A stretch of DNA of 64,000 nucleotides from Sphingobacteriales bacterium 44-15 (GCA_001899685.1 MKWG01000007.1:128206-192205); one strand, 5' to 3'. Shown: positions 35,961 to 45,090, counted from the stretch's first letter. Numbers and translations are program-made. Notes: generated from the letters alone by a model not told the origin.

Positions 35961-36113
35961 ATATGCTGATTTCTTTGTACAGCATTGTGATAAAAAGAGA
36001 ACTTTCAACGACAGTTAATGCCTGTTCAACGTTTACGAAGCCCCTTTATAAAGTGTTCTTTTTAATTTTACAACTGAACAGAAAAGTGAAGGACGGGGTT
36101 TCAACAGGCAGGT

Positions 36114-36314
36114 ATGAATATCAAACACATCATATTATTCGTTTTTCTTACAATACTGCTCATAATACTATCTTACGGGTTATTGGATGTAATAGACAGG
36201 CATTTCAGTTATAAGCTGATCATCACACTGGGGTTGTTAGTGATTGCCGATATTGTTATGATGACCGGTGTCTTCAGGCAGCATATCAAATCTTCCAACC
36301 ATCGCGAATCATAG
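36114..36314 (+). CDS. Small two-helix membrane protein, unrecognised
   Basis: 66 residues with two hydrophobic segments (IIFVFLTILLIILSYGLL-like at about 6-24, and LIITLGLLVIADIVMMTGVF at about 34-53) and a basic tail. The ATG follows a CAGGCAGGT stretch. It lies between the LytTR regulator and the hybrid kinase on the same strand. Short and without known homology by eye, so only moderate belief. Confidence 0.45.
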   Translation: MNIKHIILFVFLTILLIILSYGLLDVIDRHFSYKLIITLGLLVIADIVMMTGVFRQHIKSSNHRES

Positions 36315-36418
36315 TGCTATACCAAACGTGAGAGGTGAGACGTGAGAAGTCAAAGGTGAGAGGTCATTTCACATCTCACCTTTCACCTTTATCGTCTCAC
36401 TTTTCACGCTGAACACTA
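36311..36418. repeat. CAAACGTGAGA dispersed hairpin
   Basis: The outer ATAGTGCTAT is followed by CAAACGTGAGAGGTGAGACG, and the right half carries TCACATCTCACC, TTTCACC and CGTCTCACTTTTCACG. It starts within the stop region of the small membrane protein gene and ends 34 bp before the kinase. Confidence 0.75.
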
Positions 36419-36451
36419 CATTAATTATTGTAATTTACGTTCTCCATTATC

Positions 36452-38644
36452 ATGAACCGTTATTTCAGATACCTGTTACTCGCTATTTTTATTATAGCTG
36501 TCTTACTAATTGTTTTTCTCCAGTTCAATTCCAACAGGAGCATCAATAAGCTTATACAGGGAAATGAAACCGTGCTGGGCGACCTGGCGATTAAAACCAA
36601 CCTGCAAAGGCTTCAGACAAATATTATAACCCTTGAAAGCAAGCTGAGAGGGGCGATCATCAGCGGGTCTGTAGTGGATTCGGAGCACCTGTATGAAGAG
36701 ATAAACAGCGTAAATGAATCTCTTAAAAAATTAGACATCCTCGGCAACGATAAAAGCATCCGGCCTTTACTCGGCGACCTCAACAGGCAGGTAAACTCAA
36801 AAGTAGCATACAACAGGGCAGTGCTTGACACTTTCCGCATACGCGGTAAAACACAGGCAGAAAAAATGATCAACACACAGTTGGGTAAAAAGCTTACAGA
36901 TTCTATAAGAACAGTTTGCAACCAGATAGACGCCCTGCACCAGCTAACAGTAATTGCTCTTATCCACGAAGCTGATGCCAATGGCCAGAGAGCAAGGATA
37001 CTTGGCTCTATTATAGCTGTGATCGCAGTTATTGTGTCGCTTTTCACTTTTGCTTATGTTACTTACGAGCTTCGCCGCCAGCAACAGCTTATTGCAAGGC
37101 TGAATATTTCCGAAAAAAAAGCAAAAGAGGCAGCCGCAATAAAAGAAAATTTCCTGGCAAATATGAGCCACGAAATAAGAACACCCCTGAATGCTATTCT
37201 CGGCTTTACCAATCTTTTACAAACAAAAGCAATTGACGGGCAGACCAAAGAATTTGCGCAAACTATCCAACGCTCCGGTGAAAGCCTGATGGCTATCGTT
37301 AATGATGTGCTGGACCTCTCTAAAATAGAAGCAGGTATGATGCGGATCGAAACGACGCCATTCAGCATCAGGGCGCTCGTACATTCGGTGGCAACAATGT
37401 TCAAACCAAAAGCAGATGAAAAGCAGCTACGGCTATGCGCTACTGTGAGTGAAGATGTGCCTGATATCCTGGAAGGCGATGCAACCAGGCTAACACAAAT
37501 CCTTGTGAACCTTATAGGGAATGCCATAAAATTTACTTCTTCAGGAAACATTGATATACAAATAACAAACAAAGGAATAACAGGCAACAGGCTCAGTGCA
37601 GGCATCACGGTAAAAGATACCGGTATCGGGATAGCGAAAGAGCAGTTGGGCAAAATTTTCGAACGTTTTCAACAGGCTGAAGCTTCCGTAACCCGCAGGT
37701 ATGGCGGCACCGGGCTCGGGCTCTCTATAGTATATGAGCTTGTGCAGTTGCAACATGGCAGGATACAGGTAGAAAGCGCCCCAGGAGCCGGAACCACTTT
37801 TGAAATAGTAATTCCTTATACAATCGCTGCTAATGCCCCTGCTAAGAATAATATGACTCCACAGATACCGTTTGAACCGCCGCCGGATGGGATAAAGATA
37901 TTGGTGGTGGAAGATAATGAGATCAACCAGAACCTGATAAGGCATTTGTTTACTAACCGGGGGTTATCCTTCGATATTTCCTCTAACGGTAAAGAAGCCA
38001 TTGACAGGCTGCAGCAACATTCCTATAATATCATTCTGATGGATATCCAGATGCCTGAAATGGATGGCTATACTGCCGTGCAGGTGATAAGGCAAACGCT
38101 CAAACTGGATACACCCGTGATTGCCATGACGGCGCATGCCATGCCGGGAGAAAGGGAAAAATGCCTGAGCTACGGAATGAATGAATATATATCAAAGCCC
38201 ATCAAAGAAGAACAATTGCTACAACTGATGGCACAGTTTACCGGCAACCGCAATATAACCCGGACTGTGCAGCCAAACTTAACCGGTCAACACAACAATG
38301 TCTTCCGCTATATTGACCTTCAATACATGAAAGAGATCAGCCAGGGAGACCATGAATATGAAAAGACCGTAACAGCACAATTCCTGGAAATGGTTGCAGC
38401 ACATCTCAAAGATATACAGCAATGCTGGCAGAAGGGAGATATTGCAACATTAAAACGAACTGCCCATAACATGAAGACCTCTGTATCCATAATGGGGCTT
38501 ACAGAACAGCTATTGCCCTGGCTCGATGCAATGGAGCATGAGCAGCTTACAGAAAGCTCCTTTCAGCGCTATTATACTTCCGTTAAGGAAATTTGCAGGA
38601 ATGCTTCGGAAGAAGCCAGGGAGTTTTACAATACTTTAATATGA
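36452..38644 (+). CDS. Membrane hybrid histidine kinase with receiver and HPt domains
   Basis: 730 residues. Membrane helix at about 5-25, an extracytoplasmic helical sensor region (CHASE3-like) to about 185, and a second helix near 186-208. HisKA has FLANMSHEIRTPLNAILG (His240). HATPase has NLIGNAIKF, DTGIGIA and GTGLGLSIV. The receiver holds VVEDNEINQ and MDIQMPEMDG (Asp531). A C-terminal HPt has LKRTAHNMKTSVSIMGL (His672). The full His-Asp-His relay implies transfer to a separate regulator. The sensed signal is unknown. It overlaps the methyltransferase start by an ATGA junction. Confidence 0.95.
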   Translation: MNRYFRYLLLAIFIIAVLLIVFLQFNSNRSINKLIQGNETVLGDLAIKTNLQRLQTNIITLESKLRGAIISGSVVDSEHLYEEINSVNESLKKLDILGNDKSIRPLLGDLNRQVNSKVAYNRAVLDTFRIRGKTQAEKMINTQLGKKLTDSIRTVCNQIDALHQLTVIALIHEADANGQRARILGSIIAVIAVIVSLFTFAYVTYELRRQQQLIARLNISEKKAKEAAAIKENFLANMSHEIRTPLNAILGFTNLLQTKAIDGQTKEFAQTIQRSGESLMAIVNDVLDLSKIEAGMMRIETTPFSIRALVHSVATMFKPKADEKQLRLCATVSEDVPDILEGDATRLTQILVNLIGNAIKFTSSGNIDIQITNKGITGNRLSAGITVKDTGIGIAKEQLGKIFERFQQAEASVTRRYGGTGLGLSIVYELVQLQHGRIQVESAPGAGTTFEIVIPYTIAANAPAKNNMTPQIPFEPPPDGIKILVVEDNEINQNLIRHLFTNRGLSFDISSNGKEAIDRLQQHSYNIILMDIQMPEMDGYTAVQVIRQTLKLDTPVIAMTAHAMPGEREKCLSYGMNEYISKPIKEEQLLQLMAQFTGNRNITRTVQPNLTGQHNNVFRYIDLQYMKEISQGDHEYEKTVTAQFLEMVAAHLKDIQQCWQKGDIATLKRTAHNMKTSVSIMGLTEQLLPWLDAMEHEQLTESSFQRYYTSVKEICRNASEEAREFYNTLI

Positions 38645-39513
38645 TCTGTAAAGAGCGTACGATGGAACAAAATAACAAGGTTAGAATGCCGGACAATACA
38701 GCAGTAAGAACAGCGCTGTGGAGAGCCCTGCATGTACAGGTGGATGCCAAGCCGCATATTCTCGAAGATGAAATTGGCCTTGCACTGGCAGCCCCGGCTG
38801 ATGGCTGGCAGCAACGACCTGATATGAAGTTCACCAAACGGCTTCGCGCTTCTATTGTAGCACGTGCCCGTTTTATAGAGGATCTTATCATTGAACAAAG
38901 CCGGCAGGGGATCAGCCAGTATGTTATCCTGGGCGCAGGGCTTGATACATTTGCACAACGCAGACCGGATATTGCCTCGGGGATACAGGTATATGAGATA
39001 GACCAGCCGGATACCCTGGAGTGGAAAACGCAGCGATTGACAGCTCTTGGCTTTGGCATCCCGGGATATTTACATTTTGTACCTGTAGATTTCAATACCT
39101 CCTCATGGTGGGAGCAACTGCTAAAAGCAGGATTTGATATTAATAAACCTTCTGTCGTCGCCTGCACCGGCGTCAGCCTGTATCTTTCCAGGGAAGCCAA
39201 TATTGCTATATTACATCAGGCGGCCGCACTGGCGCCGGGCTCAACATTAGCCATGACATTTTATTTACCCATGGCATTGCTTGATGAAGAAGACAGACCA
39301 ATGCAGGAGATAGGGGAAAAGGGCGCCCGTGAAGCCGGCACTCCGTTTGTAAGTTTTTTTTCGCCCGATGAAATATCAGCCTTAGCTACCGAAGCAGGCT
39401 TTAAAGCAATAAAAACAATATCAACAAAAGATATGGAACAATATTATTTTGCAAACAGGACCGATGATCTTTTGCCTGCAAGCGGGGAAGTATTTCTATT
39501 GGCAAAGACGTAG
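38641..39513 (+). CDS. Class I SAM-dependent methyltransferase, TIGR00027/LCMT-like
   Basis: 290 residues from 38641, whose ATG overlaps the kinase stop codon; ATG at 38662 is an alternative with AAAGAG ahead of it. PDNTAVRTALWRALHVQ, FIEDLIIEQSRQGISQYVILGAGLDTFAQR (SAM-binding loop) and IQVYEIDQPDTLEWKTQRL match the leucine-carboxyl-methyltransferase-like family. The methyl acceptor is unknown, probably a small molecule. Translational coupling to a signalling kinase is unusual for the family. Confidence 0.85.
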   Translation: MICKERTMEQNNKVRMPDNTAVRTALWRALHVQVDAKPHILEDEIGLALAAPADGWQQRPDMKFTKRLRASIVARARFIEDLIIEQSRQGISQYVILGAGLDTFAQRRPDIASGIQVYEIDQPDTLEWKTQRLTALGFGIPGYLHFVPVDFNTSSWWEQLLKAGFDINKPSVVACTGVSLYLSREANIAILHQAAALAPGSTLAMTFYLPMALLDEEDRPMQEIGEKGAREAGTPFVSFFSPDEISALATEAGFKAIKTISTKDMEQYYFANRTDDLLPASGEVFLLAKT

Positions 39514-39519
39514 TTGAAA

Positions 39520-39652
39520 AGGTATCAGGTTTCAGCTATTAGCTATCAGGTATGAGCCGGGCTTACCACTTCAGGTTACAGGTTCAGGTTGTCTCACATT
39601 TCACTTCTCACGTTTGACCATTCACCCCTCCCCTTACCACTGCCTGTCTCCC
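39520..39652. repeat. Repeat tract between convergent genes
   Basis: It combines ATCAGGTTTCAG / CAGGTTACAGGTTCAGGTT units with TCTCACATTTCACTTCTCACGTTTGACC, the right half of the dispersed hairpin family. It separates the methyltransferase stop from the ExbD stop. Confidence 0.6.
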
Positions 39653-39654
39653 CC

Positions 39655-40050
39655 TCAATTGGCATCTACAGAAGCCACTGCCGTAGCTCCTAATTTTTTT
39701 GCCGTCTGCAATACTTTATATACATCGCCCCAATGGCCCGCTGTATCAGCATTCACTACAACAGAAGGCTTTTCGTTTTCTTTTGAAAGCACCGCCTGTA
39801 ATTCTTTTTCGAGGTCATTCAGGGTTGTCTTCTTTTGTCCTATATATACCTGGTTATTCTTATCAATAGACACCACAACGGTTTGCTTGGCCTTGGTATC
39901 GCTCTTTCCTTTGGGAGCGGAAACTTTTATTACATTGGGATTGGCAAGTGTAGACACGATGAGGAAGAACAACAACAGTATGAACAATATGTCGTTCAGC
40001 GCTCCGGTATGCACTTCTGCATGGTCTCTTAGTCTTTTCCTGATATTCAC
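39655..40050 (-). CDS. exbD: ExbD/TolR-family biopolymer transport protein
   Basis: 131 residues. One membrane helix (NDILFILLLFFLIVSTLANP) bears the conserved Asp just before it. The periplasmic domain has VVSIDKNNQVYIGQKK and VVVNADTAGHWGDVYKVLQTA. It pairs with the ExbB-like gene 46 bp upstream to form the proton-driven motor that powers TonB receptors or Tol functions. No tonB gene is adjacent. Confidence 0.9.
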   Translation of the reverse strand: MNIRKRLRDHAEVHTGALNDILFILLLFFLIVSTLANPNVIKVSAPKGKSDTKAKQTVVVSIDKNNQVYIGQKKTTLNDLEKELQAVLSKENEKPSVVVNADTAGHWGDVYKVLQTAKKLGATAVASVDAN

Positions 40051-40096
40051 ATTTGTCAGTTAAAAGTGTTGATCACAAAATACCACTCCGTTATCC

Positions 40097-40798
40097 TTAC
40101 CTGGTGGGTTCCTGCAGCACATCAATAAACTCAGCGCTTGCAGCTTCCATCCTGTTCACGTTCTTATCTATCTGCGCATTCAGATAGTTGTACCCTACAT
40201 AAGCCAGCAACCCGATGATGAGACCACTGGCAGAAGTGACCATCTTGGTATAAATACCACCGGCAATAGTCCCTAAGGTATACTCGCCGGTAGAAGATAT
40301 CCCGTAAAATAATTGTACCATCCCTACTATAGTGCCCAGGAAACCAAACATAGGCGCTATACCTGCTATCAGAGACAGCACATTCAGGTTTCTTTCCATT
40401 TTATATACTTCAAGTTTACCTACATTCTCCATGCTTTTTTCTATGGCATCTATTGGTTTTCCGATACGCTGCAATCCTTTATCAATGATCCTGGCGACCG
40501 GGTTAAACGTATTTTTCGCCAGCGACCTGGCAGCGGTTACATTCCCGTTTACAATATGATCCCGGATAATACTCATGAAATTATAATCCACCTTCCCGGC
40601 ATTGCGTATAGCGATCAGCCTTTCAAAGAAAAAAAAGATCGCAATTACCAGCAACAAAAAAAGAGGCACCATTATCCATCCGCCCGATAATAAAAGATCC
40701 CAAAGGCTGATCTTAGTACCCGGCTCCGGTATACCATGTTGGGCTGCTACTGCTTTATTGAGAGAATCTGTAGCTACCTGCAGGAAAAATAACTTCAT
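40097..40798 (-). CDS. exbB: MotA/TolQ/ExbB-family proton channel
   Basis: 233 residues. Three membrane helices: about 37-58 (WIMVPLFLLLVIAIFFFFE), 140-165 (LSLIAGIAPMFGFLGTIVGMV) and 185-210 (ASGLIIGLLAYVGYNYL). The conserved GFLGTVxGM-type loop and the LARxGLxxI-like cytoplasmic region are present. It assembles with the ExbD-like protein downstream. Clients likely include the TonB-dependent receptors in this window (3404 and 16135), inferred from family role only. Confidence 0.92.
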   Translation of the reverse strand: MKLFFLQVATDSLNKAVAAQHGIPEPGTKISLWDLLLSGGWIMVPLFLLLVIAIFFFFERLIAIRNAGKVDYNFMSIIRDHIVNGNVTAARSLAKNTFNPVARIIDKGLQRIGKPIDAIEKSMENVGKLEVYKMERNLNVLSLIAGIAPMFGFLGTIVGMVQLFYGISSTGEYTLGTIAGGIYTKMVTSASGLIIGLLAYVGYNYLNAQIDKNVNRMEAASAEFIDVLQEPTR

Positions 40799-40858
40799 AT
40801 TATAGTGTTATTGTAAAGTGCGACAAATGTAATGACTCTTACAGAACTTTAGCTGGTT

Positions 40859-40996
40859 GGGCGTATTTCAATTTTCGCGGTACACAACTTTCCGGCCGGT
40901 GAGACCTGCCCGACTGCGTCATTCAGGCGGGCACCGATCGGTAGCGGTTTCTACAGGCGGGTATCCCCATCCGCCTGCGAAAAACTGGAATACGCT
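40859..40996. repeat. Dispersed element with terminal inverted repeats
   Basis: The left end GGGCGTATTTCAATTTTCGC and the right end GCGAAAAACTGGAATACGC are inverted copies. The interior carries CACAACTTTCCGGCCGGTGA and GCCCGACTGCG, shared with 14554-14804. It lies in the 405-bp gene-free stretch 40799-41203; the remainder holds a hairpin repeat at 41143-41198. Confidence 0.65.
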
Positions 40997-41142
40997 CAGC
41001 CGGTTCATTGCCGGACGTGAAAATAGTGTGATTATTTTTTTATATTCCTTCCCGGCAATTCTATTAACAATTTTTATAGAAAGGCGGAACGGCGGTCATT
41101 CCGGCAACTATTGTTAAGTCAGGCAAATTATGCCCGTGTATT

Positions 41143-41198
41143 ATCGTGAAAAGCGAGAAGATAAAGGTGAAAGAATATCTCACGTTTCTCGTTTGACA
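41143..41198. repeat. GTGAAA/TCACGTTT dispersed hairpin (short copy)
   Basis: ATCGTGAAAAGCGAGAAG faces ATCTCACGTTTCTCGTTTGA. It ends six bases before the stop of the DUF7935-like gene and may act as its terminator. Confidence 0.65.
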
Positions 41199-41203
41199 CA
41201 GCG

Positions 41204-41722
41204 CTATGCGCCACTCATTATCTTTTTGGCATCAAAACGAAGCGTTTCAATGACCACGGTATGCAGTGAAGTCTTGGGATCCGCATCCAGCAATTCGAGT
41301 ATACGCTTACAAAGATCGGGCCCGGATGCTCCCTGCGGGAGTGTATTTGCCAGTTGATGGATAATGAAAATATTCTGCTCTTTCAGGTTGGTTATTGCCT
41401 GCCATACCTGGGGTGAAACATATAACTGCTGGGAGAGATTATAATCATATTCCTGTTTTATTGTTTCTACCAGCAGGCGCTGGTATGTGTCGGCGGTCAT
41501 ACCTGCCGGGGCGATCCTTGCTACCAGGTTTTTCAGGGCAAGGCGCTCCGCAAGTATGGTAAGCCGCTCATGGGCCTGCAATTGCAGGCTTTTGTCCAGT
41601 GCCGGTTGCTTTTCTGCTTTCTTTATCTCTTTTACATCACTCCTGTATACAAAAATATAAATGCCCAAAAAGCATATAATGATCACAACAGCGATAATGG
41701 TAATAGTGGTATTGTCTAACAT
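41204..41722 (-). CDS. Conserved membrane-anchored protein (DUF7935-like)
   Basis: 172 residues: one N-terminal helix (ITIIAVVIIICFLGIYIFVY) then a charged, helical cytoplasmic part (LQLQAHERLTILAERLALKNLVARI, then YDYNLSQQLYVSPQVWQAI). This arrangement resembles a Bacteroidota family listed as DUF7935; the function is unknown. It lies alone, downstream of the ExbB gene's divergent side and convergent to nothing close. Confidence 0.65.
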   Translation of the reverse strand: MLDNTTITIIAVVIIICFLGIYIFVYRSDVKEIKKAEKQPALDKSLQLQAHERLTILAERLALKNLVARIAPAGMTADTYQRLLVETIKQEYDYNLSQQLYVSPQVWQAITNLKEQNIFIIHQLANTLPQGASGPDLCKRILELLDADPKTSLHTVVIETLRFDAKKIMSGA

Positions 41723-41792
41723 AGTATTGATTTGGACCGTTCAGCAAAAATAAATAAAGGAATGGTAAAGCAAATTATAGCTGTATGTTATT

Positions 41793-41854
41793 GTGGTAAG
41801 TGGTTAGTGGTTAGTAATAAGTCGGATACTTCTTACCACTTATCTCTTACCACT
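41793..41854. repeat. GTGGTAAGTGGTTAG inverted repeat
   Basis: GTGGTAAGTGGTTAGTGG faces TTCTTACCACTTATCTCTTACCAC. It is the same variant as 5952-6030, and lies between the DUF7935-like start and the Lrp-family stop. Confidence 0.7.
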
Positions 41855-41866
41855 CTTCGCCACATC

Positions 41867-42364
41867 TCATACCAGCACATGCGTCTGCTTAACGATACCC
41901 ATCACAAAAACACTCTGCACATTCCCTATATTTTCCGCTTCGCTCAGCCTGTTGACATGAAAATCGTAATAAGCGTCCATATTCTCCACCAATACTTTCA
42001 GCATGAAATCAAAGTCGCCGGAAATATTGTAGCACTCCATCACTTCATCCATTTCCATAATGGCTTTTATAAACTTAGCGCCGGCTGTTTTATTGTGCTG
42101 CCTGAGCGATACATAGCATATCACCATCAGTCCTCTTTTTACTTTGGAATGATCAAGGAGCGTGGCATATTGTTTTATCACTCCTGCATCTTCCATCCGT
42201 TTTATCCTTTCATGCACGGGTGTGGTGCTCAGATGTATCGCGTCGGATATTTCCCTGACGGTAATGCGGGCATTTTGCTGCAACAGCTTCAGTATCGCCA
42301 GGTCCTTTTCGTCAAGCAATGGTGGCAGGAGAGGCACTTTTTCTTTTTGTAGCATTTTTTTCAT
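41867..42364 (-). CDS. Lrp/AsnC-family transcriptional regulator
   Basis: 165 residues. The N-terminal winged helix-turn-helix has LDEKDLAILKLLQQNARITVREISDAIHLSTTPVHERIKRMEDAGVI. The C-terminal RAM/effector domain covers GLMVICYVSL through YNISGDFDFMLKVLVENMDAYYDFHVNRL. It usually binds an amino acid and regulates amino-acid metabolism. It is divergent from ahcY, so it may control that gene and itself from the shared spacer. Confidence 0.93.
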   Translation of the reverse strand: MKKMLQKEKVPLLPPLLDEKDLAILKLLQQNARITVREISDAIHLSTTPVHERIKRMEDAGVIKQYATLLDHSKVKRGLMVICYVSLRQHNKTAGAKFIKAIMEMDEVMECYNISGDFDFMLKVLVENMDAYYDFHVNRLSEAENIGNVQSVFVMGIVKQTHVLV

Positions 42365-42381
42365 CCCGGACTGTATGTTTA

Positions 42382-42419
42382 TCCTATAAAAATAAAAAAA
42401 ACATGTTTTTATCCCAAAT
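42382..42419. promoter_or_regulatory. Candidate Lrp-type operator between lrp and ahcY
   Basis: A perfect 14-bp palindrome AAAAACATGTTTTT lies at 42397-42410. On the minus strand GGATAAAAACATG and GGATAAACATAC form two direct repeats spanning this and the adjacent bases. The location just upstream of an Lrp gene fits autoregulation. Inference only. Confidence 0.35.
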
Positions 42420-42497
42420 ATTCAAATAATGTCAGATATTCTGTTCTACCGTTGTAGTTTTGCGCCTTATTGTATACAATCAAAAAAATATCTGAAT

Positions 42498-43826
42498 ATG
42501 TCAGCAGCATCCACATCTACTATTGATTTTACATTGCCCTATAAGGTTAGGGATATCAGCCTTTCCACCTGGGGACGTAAGGAGATCAGGCTTGCCGAGG
42601 CAGAAATGCCCGGACTGATGGCTCTCCGGGAAGAATTCCGAGCATCGCAGCCTCTGAAGGGCGCAAGAATTGCCGGTTGCCTGCACATGACCATCCAAAC
42701 AGCCGTGCTGATAGAAACACTGATAGCACTGGGTGCAGAAGTAAAATGGAGCTCCTGCAATATTTTCTCTACACAGGATCACGCTGCCGCTGCCATTGCC
42801 GAAGCCGGCATAGGCGTATATGCATGGAAAGGGCAGACCAATGAAGAAGCCGAATGGTGCATAGAACAAACATTATTTTTCGGCAGCCCCGACCGCCCGT
42901 TGAACATGATCCTTGATGACGGAGGCGACCTCACCAATATTGTCTTTGATAAATACCCTGAGCTGATACAGCATGTAAAAGGTTTGAGCGAAGAAACGAC
43001 TACAGGTGTGCACCGCCTGTATGAAAGAATGCAGAAAGGCACATTGCCTATCCCTGCTATCAACGTGAACGACTCCGTTACCAAATCAAAATTCGATAAT
43101 AAATATGGTTGTAAAGAAAGCCTGGTAGACTCCATACGCCGTGCTACAGACGTAATGCTTGCCGGCAAGATAGCCGTTGTAGGCGGTTATGGCGATGTGG
43201 GAAAAGGTTCTGCAGCTTCCCTCGCAGGAGCAGGCTGCCGCGTGATCGTTACGGAAATAGATCCGATCTGTGCATTGCAGGCCGCTATGGACGGCTATGA
43301 AGTAAAGAAAATGATTGATGCCGTAAAAGAAGCTGATATCATCGTAACTGCCAGCGGCTGCCGCGACCTCATCTCCGGAGAACATTTCAAGCTGATGAAG
43401 GACAAGGCTATTGTATGTAATATCGGGCACTTCGATATTGAAATTGATGTAGCATGGCTGAATAAAAACTACGGGCATACAAAGGATACCATCAAGCCGC
43501 AGGTTGACCTGTACACCATTGATGGAAAAGATATTTTACTGCTTGCCGAAGGAAGGCTGGTAAATCTTGGCTGCGCCACAGGGCATCCCAGCTTTGTGAT
43601 GAGCAATTCATTCACCAACCAGACGCTGGCCCAGATAGAGCTCTGGAACAATCATAAAAATTACGAAAACAAAGTGTATGTGCTCCCCAAGCATCTTGAC
43701 GAGAAGGTAGCGCGCCTCCACCTGAAAAAAATAGGTGTGGAGCTTGATGAGCTGACCGACGTGCAGGCAGCTTACCTTGGCATTCCGCAGGCAGGTCCAT
43801 ACAAGCCCGAGCATTACAGGTATTAA
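42498..43826 (+). CDS. ahcY: Adenosylhomocysteinase (S-adenosylhomocysteine hydrolase)
   Basis: 442 residues from the ATG at 42498, where family homology begins; an in-frame ATG at 42429 would add an unrelated 23-residue leader. [21 protein letters not shown], the NAD-binding [20 protein letters not shown] and the C-terminal [18 protein letters not shown], ending PEHYRY, are diagnostic. It recycles S-adenosylhomocysteine to homocysteine and adenosine with tightly bound NAD. A -7 box TAGTTTTG at 42455-42462 probably starts its transcript. Confidence 0.97.
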   Translation: MSAASTSTIDFTLPYKVRDISLSTWGRKEIRLAEAEMPGLMALREEFRASQPLKGARIAGCLHMTIQTAVLIETLIALGAEVKWSSCNIFSTQDHAAAAIAEAGIGVYAWKGQTNEEAEWCIEQTLFFGSPDRPLNMILDDGGDLTNIVFDKYPELIQHVKGLSEETTTGVHRLYERMQKGTLPIPAINVNDSVTKSKFDNKYGCKESLVDSIRRATDVMLAGKIAVVGGYGDVGKGSAASLAGAGCRVIVTEIDPICALQAAMDGYEVKKMIDAVKEADIIVTASGCRDLISGEHFKLMKDKAIVCNIGHFDIEIDVAWLNKNYGHTKDTIKPQVDLYTIDGKDILLLAEGRLVNLGCATGHPSFVMSNSFTNQTLAQIELWNNHKNYENKVYVLPKHLDEKVARLHLKKIGVELDELTDVQAAYLGIPQAGPYKPEHYRY

Positions 43827-43830
43827 TATT

Positions 43831-43928
43831 ATACTATTATATCAAACGTGAGACGTAAAACGTGAAACGTGAGAGGACAAAAGTGAAAGAAAAGTTTCAC
43901 TCCTATCTTCTCACGTTTGATATAGTAC
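43831..43928. repeat. ATCAAACGTGAGA dispersed hairpin, best-paired copy
   Basis: TACTATTATATCAAACGTGA and its partner TCACGTTTGATATAGTACTT pair across the whole outer stem. Inner units GTGAAACGTGAGAGG and GTTTCACTCC continue it. A partial second copy (CTGTCACTTTTCACGTTTGA) lies at 43939-44005. It separates the convergent ahcY and azurin-like genes. Confidence 0.8.
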
Positions 43929-44012
43929 TTATAGCTTTGGGGTATCAGCTGTCAGGTTAACCTGTCACTTTTCACGTTTGACTTCCACGTCTGACGACCA
44001 TTCACCCGACAC

Positions 44013-44540
44013 CTACTCTACAATAAAATCACCTTTCATAAAAGCAGAGTGGCCCGGGAAACTACAGATAAAAGGATAAGTACCTGCAGCAGGAGCTGTA
44101 AATTCAATAGTAGTACTTTCTCCACCGCCAATCAGTTTGCTGTGCGCTATTACATTTCCTGCTTCTGATTCAGGGAAATAATCGGTAGCTTTTGCATCAA
44201 TTGCCTTAGCTGTAAAAGCTGCAATATCAGTACCTGGTTTTAATATAACAATATTATGTCCCATAGCTTCCTTAGCCAGTTTACCGGCATGGTGAAGTGT
44301 TAGCTTAACCTTCTGACCGGCTTTGGCACGAAGCTCCGTCTTATCATACCTCATTATATCATTGCCCGTTATCTCCAACTCAGCTACATCGGTTGCTGCC
44401 GCAGCAGGCTGTTCCTGCGCAGGAGTTTCTGTTTTAGGTTCTTCTGAAGGTTGCTCTGCCTTTTTTGAGGATTCATCTCCGCTGCCGCATGCTGTAAGAC
44501 TTACGATACCGGCAATCATTACATATTTGATCATTTTCAT
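44013..44540 (-). CDS. Azurin-like cupredoxin lipoprotein
   Basis: 175 residues from 44540, giving a lipoprotein signal with lipobox LTAC (Cys18); an upstream in-frame start at 44579 adds 13 residues of no clear value. A Glu/Pro/Ala-rich linker is followed by a blue-copper domain. Copper ligands are visible: His in AMGHNIVIL, then Cys, His and Met in YPFICSFPGHSAFMKG. It likely carries electrons at the periplasmic face of a membrane, as azurins and auracyanins do. It is convergent to ahcY, and the next gene starts divergently. Confidence 0.9.
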   Translation of the reverse strand: MKMIKYVMIAGIVSLTACGSGDESSKKAEQPSEEPKTETPAQEQPAAAATDVAELEITGNDIMRYDKTELRAKAGQKVKLTLHHAGKLAKEAMGHNIVILKPGTDIAAFTAKAIDAKATDYFPESEAGNVIAHSKLIGGGESTTIEFTAPAAGTYPFICSFPGHSAFMKGDFIVE

Positions 44541-44706
44541 AATAAAAAAATTTTTGCAAAGATACGCATCAAAGCTCAAGAGTGTAAAAGTAATAGTATC
44601 CGAAAAGCACTTGTTAAAGAAAAGATATAAATCCCGGAAAACAGTTACTGCTATAAACCATCGGGAAAACGGGTTGTCAAACCAAACGGATCAAAACCTG
44701 AATACC

Positions 44707-45009
44707 ATGCGAACAAATTTCTTTTACACGTTATCAGCCATTGCTATAGCCGTAGCATTCAGCTCCTGCGCTTCGCAATCGCATATATATGTTGCAGAAA
44801 GACCTGCTCCGCCGGTAGTAATGCGGTCTGCTCCGCCATTCAGAGGTGCGGTATGGATCCCGGAAGAATATGTATGGCGCGGCGGGAGATATGTATATGT
44901 GGCCCCGCATTATGTAAGAGCACCCCACCGGGGTCATACCTGGGTGGCAGGCTACTGGAACACGCACCGCGGAAGATCGGTGTGGGTGAAGGGGCATTGG
45001 AGAAGATGA
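44707..45009 (+). CDS. Small YXWGXW/WXXGXW-repeat lipoprotein
   Basis: 100 residues from the ATG at 44707; the frame is open far upstream but overlaps the azurin-like gene antisense. Lipobox FSSC (Cys21). Repeats of aromatic-Gly type follow (VWIPEEYVWRGGRYVYV, HTWVAGYWNTHRGRSVWVKGHWRR), as in the WXXGXW family of surface lipoproteins. Function unknown. Confidence 0.8.
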   Translation: MRTNFFYTLSAIAIAVAFSSCASQSHIYVAERPAPPVVMRSAPPFRGAVWIPEEYVWRGGRYVYVAPHYVRAPHRGHTWVAGYWNTHRGRSVWVKGHWRR

Positions 45010-45090
45010 AAGAGGTAAGGGATAAGTGGTAAGACACAGCAAACATGCCAGGGAGCCGCTAACCTGAAACTTATATGGAAAGCTATTTGA

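Noticed and set aside
35963-36214. 83-codon frame after the LytTR gene
   Set aside because: It overlaps the more credible two-helix protein in another frame and has no recognisable pattern.
43831-44005. Tandem GTGAAACGTGAGA units resembling a CRISPR array
   Set aside because: Units are short, abutting and form inverted repeats; there are no regular spacers and no cas genes.
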